Shown: positions 40,101-51,620 of the stretch, one piece after another
Layout: every line of letters starts with the position of its first letter
How positions within the stretch are numbered: the first letter of the stretch is position 1
Origin: Phylloscopus collybita
Taxonomy: Eukaryota; Chordata; Aves; Passeriformes; Phylloscopidae
Direction of reading: 5' to 3'
DNA length: 64,000 nt
Assembly (NCBI GenBank): GCA_027886175.1
Contig: JAJNNQ010000009.1
Location: forward strand, 13,675,501 to 13,739,500
Program-made: the position numbers and the translations under genes
The notes under the pieces: generated by a model
The model's database searches: none
Told to the model about the DNA's origin: nothing
What the model saw: only the letters and a program-made list of their open reading frames with translations

Positions 40101-40233
40101 GATTAATTCTGCCTGCAGGCTGCAATTTCTCCTCTGCAATTTCTGTTATTTACCTCCTGTCCTATCCAATGGTTGTTTTGTATTATTTTATAGTGTGTAG
40201 TGGCTCTGTTTCACATGACTCAACATAGCCCCA
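32216..40233 (-). other. LDB2: Large LDB2 intron, segment with no gene seen
   Basis: Intronic sequence. It includes three spaced AP-1-like sites at 33323-33358, a very AT-rich patch at 33715-33800, a 52-nt A tract at 34069, a T/G patch near 36676-36712 and an A17 tract at 39465-39481. The 147-codon plus-strand ORF at 37589-38032 resembles nothing known. Confidence 0.7.
34069..34120 (+). repeat. Pure A tract, 52 nt
   Basis: The longest mononucleotide run in the window. The upstream 100 bp are A/G-rich but not recognizable as a processed gene copy. Clean flanking duplications are not visible. Confidence 0.95.
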
Positions 40234-40992
40234 TGTCTTGGTTAGGAAAGACAGGTTTCTGCCAGGGAAACCGGGGTTTCTCTTAGAATGCAAAACCCTC
40301 ACCCCCCGCTAAGTTATAATTTTGCAATCAAGGGCTCTCAGGCAAAGATTTTGGGGATAGGAATAACAGTTCTTTACTAAGAATATTAACAATGCAAATG
40401 TAATAGGAAACAAAACCACTCAACTAAATGAGCAAACAAACCAACAACAATTTTGGAAAACTCTGACAGAGTCAGAGCTACAACCTGACACCCTGTGGGT
40501 CAGGGTGTTGAAAGCAGTCTAAAAGTAAGTCTTTCTGAAGTGGCAGACGTGATTCTGTTGGAGTAGAGATGATCTTGTAGAAGAACAGGTCTAGTGATGG
40601 TAAAAAGAATTCAGTGGTGGGGAAGGGTTTAGTGGAGGAGAAGGGGTCCAGTCTTCCGCCCAGAGAATTGGGTGAAGCTAGCAGCTTTCCTGTCTCTGTG
40701 TCTCAGCCTATCTAGACAGCAAAACTGCCTGCCCCCACCCCCACTGCCAGGGGAATGTGATGCATCTCACAATAGGACAATGGAAATGCAGATGCACCTT
40801 GAGTTACCAGAGACAAAGAAAAGCATCTCCCCAACTGCCCCCCAAGAGATGAAAATAGAATACACAACCCCCGGCTCCACAACCCAGGACACCACATGAG
40901 ACAGGACATGCCAGGAGACTTTCTCACCTTTCAGGGCAGGGGGGGCGGGTCTAGTCAGTGCAATAGGTTCAACTGCTATCAGTCAGCTAACA
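40234..40992 (-). mobile_element. Solo LTR, same family as 61595-62461, opposite orientation
   Basis: The reverse complement begins TGTTAGCTGACTG and ends CTAACCAAGACA, paralleling the ends of the 61595-62461 LTR (TGATTAGCTGA... and ...AAACCAAGACA). The shared interior includes CACCCTGACC(C/A)ACAGGGTGTCAGG and the AGTAAA-like poly-A signal (here at 40373-40378 on the plus strand). Sense is inferred as minus from that signal and from the related copy. Unlike its relative, the flanks (GCCCCA and ACTGCC) do not match, so the target duplication is lost or the element is a recombinant. The middle portion differs considerably between copies. No internal retroviral genes are present. Confidence 0.8.
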
Positions 40993-41090
40993 ACTGCCTG
41001 GCTGAGTGAGAGATCATAACTACTTTTTATGTTTAAAAAAATCAAAAGCTTTTTTTATTTTAAAATAGTTCGAGTTATTCTAGTTGCTTT

Positions 41091-41110
41091 TTTGTTGTTG
41101 TTGTTGTTGT
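41091..41110. repeat. (TTG)n microsatellite
   Basis: About six consecutive TTG units. Confidence 0.9.
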
Positions 41111-43124
41111 CAAAATATGTAGGAAATACCTAAATGCTAAGAAAACTACTTCCAGTGAGGAACAGATATATAAATATTTCCATTTCAAAAAGATTTCACA
41201 GCTTATAGACCTGCTGTTAGTCCCTATTTTTACATCATTTCTCATTTCTCTTTTCGAAAACCATAGTATGATTTTAGCATGACTGCAAAACCTCAAAAAT
41301 TGTATTTTGTTTCTATGGAACAAAATCTTTTCCCAGTACTCACCCTTTTCCACTTGTCTGAAAATACACTGTACAGAGAATTCAGAGGCACTATGAACTG
41401 TGGCATAATAAAGCTCTTCTGAGTTTCTTTTAAAAAGTATCTGAGACTTGTAACTTTCTGAAAATAAGTTCACTGTTGTATTCTGTATAACTTCAGCACC
41501 AAATCCCAGTCCCGGCTGAGCATCCATGCCCAGAGTTGAGTTTTTCCTTTAACTTAACAGCTGGGAGAGTTCAAACAGATCAGACTCTTGGTCACAAAAC
41601 AGATTCTCAGAGCATCTGCTCATGGAAGGCCCCAAACCAGCCTCCTCAACATCTGCACCTCAGCACAGCAGAAACTTGGACTTCCACCCCACCTTTGCCA
41701 GCAGAGAAATCATGCACCCAAATACTCCCTAGACAAGCAAAATGTACAATCTGTGTTCGCATGTTATCTTCCCTTCCCCATCCAGGGAAAGGAAAACAAT
41801 GACTAAAAAAACCTATAAACCACAATAAATTTACAAGAAGAAAACAAACCAGAAGTTACATGTTTTCTTTTTTCAATACATGCAACTGTTTTACACACAA
41901 AAAAGCATGAAAATATAGAGTGCTAGGGTTTTTAATTTTATTGTCAATGTGTGTGCAGCCATACTTTAAAATAGTCTGTATTTTCAGGCAGGTAAATTCA
42001 TAATGTGAATACCACATTAATATTGTAGGATATGATTCTGCAAAAGAGTTATGCATGTATTAAACTCTACATATACAATAAGACCCATTGAATTCAGGAG
42101 CTGGCTTGAAAGAGTACTGCAAATGATACAGTTCCAAAAATAATGAACTGCATTATTCATTACATGTATAAGAAAATAGCACGGTACATACATATGTATG
42201 CTTGCGTACATTTTTATTATAGACAAGAGCTCTGGTTAAGTTTGCCCAATATTTTTTATTATAATACATTGGTCTCAGTTGCTTACGTCTTTGCCAAGCT
42301 GTAATTTTTTCACTGAAATTCTCCAGGCTAGATGTTTGCCTCAGACGAAATTTTATCTTTTAACTTTCAACAAAAACAGTTTCTGTCTCTCCAAAAGAAG
42401 AAAGCATGTTAGAAAAACATGTTGTTTGCTTGTGTTTAAAAAAAAAATTTTTAAAGTCATACTCTTTTTCTTTACTGGGAAGCTCATATATCTTGATGAG
42501 TGAAGCAAGAATGGGAAGTATGGAAGGATGAAGAGAAAGGGTGAAATACAGAAGTTTCCCTAATATCTAGAATACGGTTGTGCTGTGATTGCAAAATCAC
42601 TTCTCAAGATTCTGATTACTAATGTAATTCACAGATATGCTATGCCTGCCCTTTTTTATCTCTGTCTATACTTCTCTTTGTGCCTTTGTATTACAAACAT
42701 ATGGTCCCTTCCTCTGCTTTGCACCAAGCCTAGTGCTTGTGCAGTCAGGTGGCAAGTGAGCTTGGGGAGCTGCTACGGCAGGACAATAACCAGCACTTAA
42801 AGTAATTAAGCTTCTATGGACCTGAACTTTGAAAGATGTGATGCGAATGAAGCTGGAAGAGGAAATGTGGGAGAAGTAAAAGAACTATTTAATCTAAAAG
42901 AGAATGTTGATATGACCAAAAAGAATAACTGTAAGCAGTCATGGAGAAATGTAAACGAGAAATTACAAGAAGAGTTTTTAAACATTACCACCCTTGTATT
43001 CCAAAATAACTTTATGACAGCACTACTGAGAAAACAATCATAATAACGGAGCGTGACCAATTCAATAAAGATGGTGTATGGCCTGTGGTACCACACTACT
43101 GGACTCTGTAGTATGTAGTATGTA

Positions 43125-43150
43125 GAATGCCACCCTTTGTAGTGGCATTC
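43125..43150. repeat. Perfect inverted repeat, 9-bp arms
   Basis: GAATGCCAC and GTGGCATTC flank an 8-nt loop. A 10-bp palindrome GTGGTACCAC lies 40 bp upstream (43085-43094), and three GTAG(T/A)AT units directly precede the left arm. Confidence 0.85.
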
Positions 43151-44079
43151 AGAGCCCAACTCCCTGGTCACAAAACCAGTGCCCACTGATAAGCACCAGC
43201 ATGATCTGTTGTTGATGCCCTCTAGAGCACAGTAGAACCCGTGTGGGCTCAGTACAATGTGTACCTGAGTGTGCTGCCAGCTGCAGTGGGAGTGGGTGTC
43301 TGCAGACATTGTAACCCACCACACCAGGCTCTCGTGCTGAGAAAGTCACAGGTTACTGAGCGGGTCACATTTCTGCCCTTCTTGCACTTACCACTCAAGT
43401 GCCTGCAATTGCTGCTAACCATGCAGAAGGACCATCTCAGCACCACATCAGAAACTCAAAAATTTGAAAACAAATGTGATACTGTTGACTTTTCAACTCT
43501 AAATTGAGGTCTTGTCCTTGTGTGCAACTTCTAATTACGTGAGCTCCCGTTATTTTTGCCACTGGCGTGGGAAAGGATCATTTAAATACCTTCTGCTAAT
43601 ATACTATATACCTCCTGACTTCCATGTGAAAGTAGTTACTACCTATGAAACTCATTTCAACACACTTCTTAGGCCGCCACGAAGGTAAGTCTCTACTTCA
43701 GTTCCTCATTTCACTGCATGCTATAGTTCATGCATTCCCTTAGGACACAATTTTTATTTTTAGAGAAGCCTCTATTTGCTGACTGTTGTGAAAGGAACAC
43801 TCAGGAGATGCGATTAGCAGTCACTTGTTTCAGTAAACATTGAATGTAACATATGCCTCTCAAGTAATGTGTATCCAAACATACAATTTACAAATAATTA
43901 ACATCATGTTAATTAGTCACATTAATTTATGCCACTTTGTGGAATTATTTCCTCAGAGTCTTTAGGAATGCTGCCAGCAGTTTGAGCCAAAGAGTGTGAA
44001 AATTTGCTTGAAGTAACTGTTGTGACTGGCTGTGACACACAGCTTGAACAACAAGCATCGAGGGGCCACAGAGCCTGAC

Positions 44080-44210
44080 TGAAGAGCGGGGAGGCGCCGA
44101 GGTGGATTGGTGCTGACAGCGCCAGGCACGGGCAGCAGCCGGGCAGCGCTCCCCGCGCAGGGCTGGCGCACACGCTCGCACTTCCTTGCGTCCCGCCCCA
44201 CGCCTCTCTC
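44080..44210. promoter_or_regulatory. CpG-rich patch with GC-box and ETS-like motifs
   Basis: About 15 CpG dinucleotides lie within roughly 120 bp, in an intron that is otherwise CpG-poor. On the minus strand, 44184-44202 carries GTGGGGCGGG (GC-box/EGR-like), and 44180-44187 carries AGGAAGTG (ETS-like). This is the texture of a small intragenic promoter or enhancer. It could also be the GC-rich part of an unrecognized retroelement, since a 35-nt A tract lies 90 bp downstream. No TATA box, first exon or splice donor is identified. Confidence 0.4.
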
Positions 44211-44296
44211 TCCAAAAAACACACACAGGAGGTGCTCAACAACATCCTGACAAATTCTTGTAATTACCGAGGGTTATTTCAAATGATGCATCTTAG

Positions 44297-44331
<35 letters not shown>
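44297..44331 (+). repeat. Pure A tract, 35 nt
   Basis: An uninterrupted A run lying downstream of the CpG-rich patch. There is no AATAAA signal in the preceding 100 bp. Confidence 0.95.
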
Positions 44332-44334
<3 letters not shown>

Positions 44335-45752
44335 GTTGAAATCGAACATAACTTCAAAACTGATAAATGCCAAAATTAAGCTTTAACTTCTCCAAAACAA
44401 AAGAGAAGCCATTTGGAACACTGGCACAATCTCAAAAAAATCAGGCATGGCTATTCTTAAATGTGTGAGAATGGAGCTACTAAACACAGCTGTACATTTC
44501 AGTAATACAATATGAAATGTGCCTTTTATAGAAGAAGAAAAAAGAGTTGCTGTCTGAGAATTGAGATGGTGAGGGCAAACACAGGAAAAAACAAAAGAAG
44601 CTATCTGCCATCACTTATGTTTTGTAATCAATAGTTTGGCTTGCATAAGTAATGATATATTAAAACTATCTAACATTTGTTCTGGGATTGCAATGGTTCA
44701 ATTCTTAGGAAAAACAAAATGACTCCAGAGCAGTAATTGACTGGGCAAAGAATAGCATCACCAATTTCTCCTAATGCACCTGAATTCCAAATTATGGGGA
44801 TATTAGAAACATCCCAGCTCGCACTATAAATTCATTACATTTCTACAAGAAGAAGAGCAGACTGAAAAAACTCCTCAAATGATAAATACATGCAGCATTC
44901 TAGGAAGGCCACGCTATGACCGATAATTAGACACCCAGAGAGTCAGGCAGATACAGGCCCTGAGAAATGTATTAAGAATCTTTTTTATTAATCCTTCTTC
45001 CTATGCCAAGGACCATGAGCTGTGATGTTAATACGAACTGACTTATGCAGAGTTTAAAAAAACTACAGTGTTGTCCCAGACTTGGGGTTTCAGTGCAGAG
45101 AAAATCCTCAGTGGTGCCTATCTTGCCTTACTGCAGCACAAGCACTTTGCTCTCCCTCAGACAGACACAATACTTCAGTGTATGACTTTAACTAGTTGCC
45201 GAGAAAGAAAGATTTTCTGCTGCTGCTGTTTGCACTCCTCTTCAGAAGCAACTGCTGGGACTTTAAACAGAAATGAAGACGAATGGTATGGGCCTGATCT
45301 GTTGCCCACTGAAATCACTGGACAAAATCCTCTTTTCAAATGATCCACATTTCAGTTCGCACTGTGTACTCCTGCACAGTACTTGTACACATGAGCACAT
45401 TAGCAAATTGCTGCCTCTGCTTCTTAACAAGCTATATGGAGAGAGACAGATAAGAGTACCATATAGGGTGCATATTAAATGCCAGCTGAAATGACACATA
45501 AAGTTTTGAAGCTCTCTATCACCTTTTACACACTTGTCCCACATTCAGCTGTAGACAAAAGTATCCATATGCATACCAATGCATGTAGTACAAGTAAAGA
45601 AATTGTTTCCCCAGTCCGTCATGGATTCTTTCCCAGAAATACGGAAATCGTTGTAGGTTATCTAGCACAACCAATTCAGCTGGCTACAGAAATAAACAAA
45701 CACATAAACAAAATACTATATAATACACATTATATATAATTTTATAAGTATG

Positions 45753-45769
45753 TATATATATATATATAT
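45753..45769. repeat. (TA)n microsatellite
   Basis: About eight TA units, in a wider AT-rich stretch from 45720. Confidence 0.9.
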
Positions 45770-46814
45770 GAAACCCACTATGTTACAGGTACTACAAGTT
45801 GTTTTGGGGGATGCTTATCTGGCGCTTTTTTTGTTGTTGTTGTCTTTATACTTTAAAGATAATTAACCAGACTCTTGTAGAACAGTATGTGAAAAGTGAA
45901 AAGCTCCCAGTAAAGCACAGAATGCCACTGAGAATTTGAAAGCAGGGTTTAGGAGGTCCCAAGTGATCAGGAAGAAAGCAGTGCAACACTTCTCAATCTA
46001 AAAGCTCACTTACTACAACTTCTTATTGCACCTCCATGCCAAATTTATTTTAAATGCTGGGAGACGTATCCTATCTTTTATTTGGGCTGATGATAAAACA
46101 TCCTTTACTACTCAGATACTTTTGGAAAAAGTCACAGAACTGAAGTATTTCAAGGCTTTTCAAGGAATAACTTTAATTACTTAGTACAGCTTCTCTAAGG
46201 ATGCTAACAGCCCCTAAAATAAGGATATTGAAAATATTAATGCAGGCCTAGATTATGTGCTGGTGCCCTCTGTATTTGCAGGGTTGTGGTACCTTCCACT
46301 GCTGAGTTTGATTTTTTGGACAATTATACAAAATTTCCCCCTAGTCATTTTTAATGCTAATTGTGAGCCTTTTGCTAGAGCAGCTGGTCTTGCTGAAAAG
46401 CCCCCATAACACATTCAGGCACGTCTGACCATATGGCACCTTCTTGTACTCAACAGAAACTCTTCAGTTCTACCAGTATTGTACCATTCCTCAACCCCCT
46501 TCAGTGGGGCTGTTTTGCCCACCTGTTGTCTCTCATGCTTTCTTTTGACTGTTAAGTTCTTTTACAGTCCTTTTTTATACATGATTTGTTGTATGTGCAT
46601 ATACATCAGCCACACAAAAGGAACCTAAGTATTCGATGGCCACAAAACAGACCACATTAGAAACATGTGCCATTAATTAATAAAAATCAATGGCAGTTAT
46701 GCAGGAGACACATAAGAGAGAAAAGTCTAATACAGGGGACAGTAAATTAGTTTCTAGTTTGGGTTGAAACACCATTTTCTAAATTAGTTTGAGTTTAATT
46801 TATAATTTATACAT

Positions 46815-47330
46815 GCTGTGGCCAAAAAGAACTGCTCTGATCATCTAGTCTGACCTTGTCTGTATACAGAATACAATTTTCCTGAGATGCAACTCTTTTA
46901 AGTTATTTCATTTTAGTCTCCAACTGATGAGTCTGCCACCTTCCCTGGTGAGCTGTTCCCATGCTAAATTACCTTAATACAAGGAAAATCTGTCTCCTTT
47001 GAGGCCAAATTTGTTCAAGTTCAATGTTTACCCACTGGACGCTCATGTGCTTTTGTTTGCGATGTCTAAGCTTCCAACAAGCCTGTGTTCCACAGGTAAT
47101 TATCCATGTCCAGTCCTAGAGTTATGTCTCAATTGCAAACTGACTCAGCTTTTTCTGCTCCTTGGATAATTCCTCTAAGATTTTAATTGTACTTCTCTGT
47201 GCCTCTTGATTCTATGGCATTTAATTATAGCAGATAGTGTTTCACATTCTCTTTCACTGCAGATGGTAAACTTCTCATTTCATCCATCATTTCATCTCCT
47301 ACTTCTCTTCAAACATTGAACAGAATTATT
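46815..47330 (-). mobile_element. Ancient CR1-type LINE fragment, 3' region
   Basis: The plus strand carries CTGATCATCTAGTCTGACC near 46837, a widespread signature of the 3' end of amniote CR1-type elements in reverse complement. It is followed at the expected spacing by a diverged GGTGAGCTGTTCCCATGCTA (46948) and by TTGTTCAAGTTCAA...CCACTGGACG (47011-47041). Sense is therefore minus. The copy is highly diverged. The upper end is uncertain, and 47330-47700 may continue it. Confidence 0.65.
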
Positions 47331-50300
47331 AACTGAATGTTTCTGTATTTTTTCATTTTTTGTATTATTTGATTTCATATTCTTCATATTGCAATGGGCC
47401 TAGTCTTGGATAAAGATGATTTTTATTCCTAATATCCTTTAAAATCTTTCTTACAATTTTAATTGTATTTCTACTTATATCTCACTGATTTCTTTAGCTC
47501 CTTTTTTTTGCTGCCTGCATTTTTAACCTGTAATTTAAATTCAGTGCTTCTACTTCCACTTTCCCCCATTATTTCTATACTTATTTGCATTACTTTTTAA
47601 AGATGACTCTATATGTCATCTATCAGAGACTTTTCAGAATGTTTTTCATGTTTTGAAAGCCATGCTTTTGGATCCACCAGGACACTCTCTTTCAACAATA
47701 CCACAGACTTAAAATTACAAATTTAAATATATTATTGCCATAATTTATGCCAGGAGACTTCAGCTTTGGTTAAAAGATGGATTTTTTTGTAGTATGAAGT
47801 GTAGACATTACTTGCTAGTGCAACAATTTCTATTCACATATATAATGATCATGAGTTGCATATGCAACAAATGCTTTTCATACATTGGGTGTTAACTCCT
47901 GGTTCATCTCTAGAACTCCCTGTCCTGAGCAGTATTTCCTGTGCTAATGAACAAGGATCTTTGCTTCAGGAATCCAAAGGTACCTCTGATCCTTCTCACA
48001 TCCAAATTCTCCATCATGCTGCAACTTGGGAATCCTGATGTTCACTAGGATTTATGTGCCTAATGGGGAAAGCCTTTTCTTAAGAATGGATCAGGTTTAA
48101 CAATGAGTGCCTTAGCTGGAAAGAAAGAAAGAATCTGGAATTTCATTTCTGTTATCTATATAGACTGAAAAATGATGAGCCATGTGCCTCTTCAGAGACC
48201 TGGAGAGCTTTTGGCTCGTGCTAAGACGAATAACTGAGATAAGAATGAAGGTATTATTTGGTAATTTCCTGAAACCATGTAAAATCATACCCCACTGTAC
48301 ACTTCTCTGACTTTTCTCAACCTCTTATTTACCTAAATTTTAATCCAGCTCAACTGTTTTATTTGAGTGGAGAGCACTGTTGGGCCCATATGACATCCTC
48401 CCATTACAATCAGAGTAAACCTGCTCTTTCTCGTTCCTCTCCCTTTCAAACAAATGGATTTGAACTTTCAAGCAATGCTGGTCAATCCATACCCACTCAA
48501 TTACAATGCTCTTGAAAAGTCTCCTGGAAGCAGATTCCTTCTTTGTTAAGCAGCTTTATGGTTATGCTGTGGCAAAGAGGAGTTGTGGCAATGAACCTGG
48601 GGGCAGACACAATGTTTCTCAATACTTTGATAATATAACATCTAATGATCAGAACATCTAAGAACAAAAAATATGTTCTTGGAGAGAACAGCATGCTTCC
48701 TTTGTGGTGTGTAGAGCTAAATGTATTTTTCAATGTTTACATAGAGATGCAGAAAAGATAGCCTTAAAATTCCTATGTAAGCAGAAGCATAAATAAAGTC
48801 AGGCACATGCAAGGAATTCTTATGAGAAAGGATTCAAAACAGAGATGTGAAATCTCTCATGGATGTGGGGTTTCATTGTTGATGTGGTAATCTTTCCATC
48901 TGATTATCACAGAAACAGGCAGATGCATGCAAAATCACAATTACAAAACAAATTTAATTTACACAGCCAATCCTCAAACCTGCATGTTTGCAAGTGCAAT
49001 ATGCACTATTTGCCTGGTAGTCAATCACAAGTAAACTTGTAAGTCCCTATTAAATATATTTAAAATAAAATATTTAAAAGCTTCTTCAGTGCCTTGATGC
49101 AGATGCTCTAGAGTCTATACTGATGGGTTACTAGCTATATTAAAGTCCATACTGAATTGAGAGCACAAATTTTTTGTAGACATTGTATATTTATTAGTTT
49201 TTTCAGGAAAGGTTATAGTCTAATAATAAAATATATTTTTGTGTTTCTAGAATCCTTATGTGTGTCCTCATGGAAGTTTTTCTAAAATTTTTGTTTTGTT
49301 CCATTTCAGAGAGTTTTTTTTTTTTTAAATGAAAATTGGATCCAGTGTCTTTTTAACACTAATAAACTCAAAAAATCTGTATAGCAGGGTGAGACTGGGC
49401 TCCTTGCAGGAGGGTACTAACCAAAAAGATTCATCCATTTAACACAGGACCGTGTGCCTATGTGAACAATGTGCATCTAGAATTTGAAGAAACCTAAATT
49501 TACTTTAGATCTTAGGCTATCAAGCTATCTTTGTACAAACTTACAGTCAAGCATGAATTGCAGGAAATAATTTCTAAGAAAGCCACAGGCAGTGGCTGCA
49601 AGCATAACCAAAGTGGGCAAGGGTGATCAGCAGTGAACAAGGCAAGCAGAAACATACAGCCAGATTCTGCCCTACTGATGTGGAACCACACAACCTAGAA
49701 TCCAAGGTTACTTTTTAATAAATGTCAATATAGAATTAAAGAGGTACTTTAAACAGCATGTATGCTGTACTTTCATCTCCTCATACTGTTTTATCTGTAC
49801 ATGAAAAATATATAGTCAATGGAGTGAAGACAACAAGGGTCTAAAGGAAACTTAGATTTTTTTCAGCTTTTCATCTACTTTGAAATCCTCCTTAGACATA
49901 TGTTCTTGCTTAAAACAAACAGAGGTGAATAAATCAGTTGATCAGCATTCCCCTAGAGCTGCCTGCATTAACTTTCTTGGCATGATCTCACCACTTAAGT
50001 CAATATGACTTAAGAGTTTCTCTAACAGTTTATTTGCTTCTAATTCTATACTGTTCCTGAATCTAAATTTCAGTCTACTGAACAGAAAAATGGATAGCCC
50101 AGAGATTTACTATCACAAGAAGCAGAAGTTTCCCTTGTAGACCTGAAATAGTGAGCTGCTTTTTTTCAGACATAGAAAGTTCTCCATATGGTCAACTTTG
50201 TGTTTAGGAGTAAATCAGAAGTATTCCAGAAGGAACATAATCTTTGTACCTGTACCTCAGTACTCCGTATTACTAAATCCAATACATCCATCTTTCTTCT

Positions 50301-50579
50301 CTCCAGACTTCGCTACACATCATTTGGCTGAAAAAGCCAGACAGTCTATTTGAAAAACTGCATTGTGGGGAAATGCCACGTGGACTTGTTTGGAGACACT
50401 GGCTCTTTTTCTTACCACTTGTGAACGCATTCAGGGAACAAGGAGATGCAAATCACCAATTTGTTCGCTCAGATGTTTACTTATTGACTTATTTTCCTAA
50501 GTGACTGCATACTTACAGCCAATAATGAGGCCTTCGTTTTCACCTAACAAAGGAGCATTTGGAAATGAACAGATGTAGG
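47331..50579 (-). other. LDB2: Large LDB2 intron, segment with no gene seen
   Basis: AT-rich intron. 47330-47700 is pyrimidine-rich and may be a further decayed repeat. I see no exon, promoter or recognizable mobile element in the remainder. Confidence 0.65.
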
Positions 50580-50842
50580 ATGCAATTTGGCAGCCGCTGC
50601 CTGTCCCCGGTAGCGGATTGTACAGCCAGGCAGAGAGAAAAGAAGAAATGTGCTCCTACTTGAATCCTTGCATCGTCCAAGTGGGGGGCTGGGGGCACCC
50701 ACACGAGTGGATCAGCTTTTGGGGAGACACAGGAGCATCGTGGCTGTAAAGCGTGGCAGGGTCGCGCTGTGCAGCACTGCCGAGGGTGGGCACTGGGGCC
50801 GGCGGTGGTGCCAGCAGGGCCGGCAGCCAGGAGAGTGCTGAA

Positions 50843-51030
50843 CCCCACCAAAGCCTCATGGACGGGGGCTATGTCCCCTGGGCTGTGTCCCCTGGGCCGT
50901 GCCCCCTGGGCCGTGCCCCGCAGGCATGGGCCGGGCTGAGCCCCACCAAAGCCTCATGGACAGGGGCTGTGTCCTTGGGCCGTGCCCCGCAGGCACGGGC
51001 TGTGCTGAGCCCCAGCAAAGCCTCGAGGAC
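50843..51030. repeat. Longer-unit repeat at the edge of the minisatellite, 3 copies
   Basis: The motif CCCCACCAAAGCCTC (variant CCCCAGCAAAGCCTC) starts at 50843, 50941 and 51010, so units are about 98 and 69 bp. Each unit ends in one to three copies of the 14-mer and a GCCCCGCAGGCA(T/C)GGGC segment. A final GCCCCGCGGGCACG at 51607-51620 closes the array. This looks like the ancestral unit from which the 14-mer array expanded. Confidence 0.8.
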
Positions 51031-51039
51031 GGGGGCTTT

Positions 51040-51620
51040 GTCCCTGGGCCGTGTTCCCTGGGCCGTGCCCCCTGGGCCGTGTCCCCTGGGCCGTGTCCCC
51101 TGGGCCGTGTTCCCTGGGCCATGGCCCTGGGCCATGTTCCCTGGGCCGTGTCCCCTGGGCCGTGTCCCCTGGGCCGTGCCCCCTGGGCCATGGCCCTGGG
51201 CCGTGTCCCCTGGGCCGTGTTCCCTGGGCCATGTTCCCTGGGCCGTGTCCCCTGGGCCGTGTCCCCTGGGCCGTGCCCCCTGGGCCATGGCCCTGGGCCG
51301 TGCCCCCTGGGCCATGGCCCTGGGCCGTGTCCCCTGGGCCGTGTTCCCTGGGCCGTGTCCCCTGGGCCGTGTTCCCTGGGCCATGTTCCCTGGGCCGTGT
51401 CCCCTGGGCCGTGTCCCCTGGGCCGTACCCCCTGGGCCATGGCCCTGGGCCGTGTCCCCTGGGCCGTGTTCCCTGGGCCGTGTCCCCTGGGCCGTGTTCC
51501 CTGGGCCGTGTTCCCTGGGCCGTGTCCCCTGGGCCGTGTTCCCTGGGCCGTGTCCCCTGGGCCATGCCCCCTGGGCCGTGCCCCCTGGGCCATGTCCCCT
51601 GGGCTGTGCCCCGCGGGCAC
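51040..51620. repeat. 14-bp GC-rich minisatellite, about 40 units
   Basis: The unit is GGGCCGTGTCCCCT with variants GTT, GCC and CAT; a 13-bp form gives the 12-bp palindrome GGGCCATGGCCC, seen five times. I count about 41 units. The ordered variant string CATGTT, CGTGTC, CGTGTC, CGT(G/A)CC, CATGGC occurs three times, showing block duplication inside the array. No frame contains a stop on either strand. Since 14 is not a multiple of 3, every frame reads a 42-bp, 14-residue period such as PGPCPLGRVPWAVS, which yields spurious ORFs of 200-313 codons. Confidence 0.97.

Larger units (their letters stand above)
40993..46814 (-). other. LDB2: Large LDB2 intron, segment with no gene seen
   Basis: Intronic sequence holding a TTG repeat (41091-41110), a hairpin (43125-43150), a CpG-rich patch (44080-44210), a 35-nt A tract (44297) and a TA repeat (45753). 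A short stretch at 45291-45330 resembles an old amniote interspersed repeat. No exon is recognizable. Confidence 0.7.

Noticed and set aside
43922..44245. 107-codon minus-strand ORF over the CpG-rich patch as an alternative LDB2 first exon
   Set aside because: GC-rich sequence lowers stop frequency in all frames. I found no convincing splice donor following it, so the patch is kept only as a regulatory candidate.
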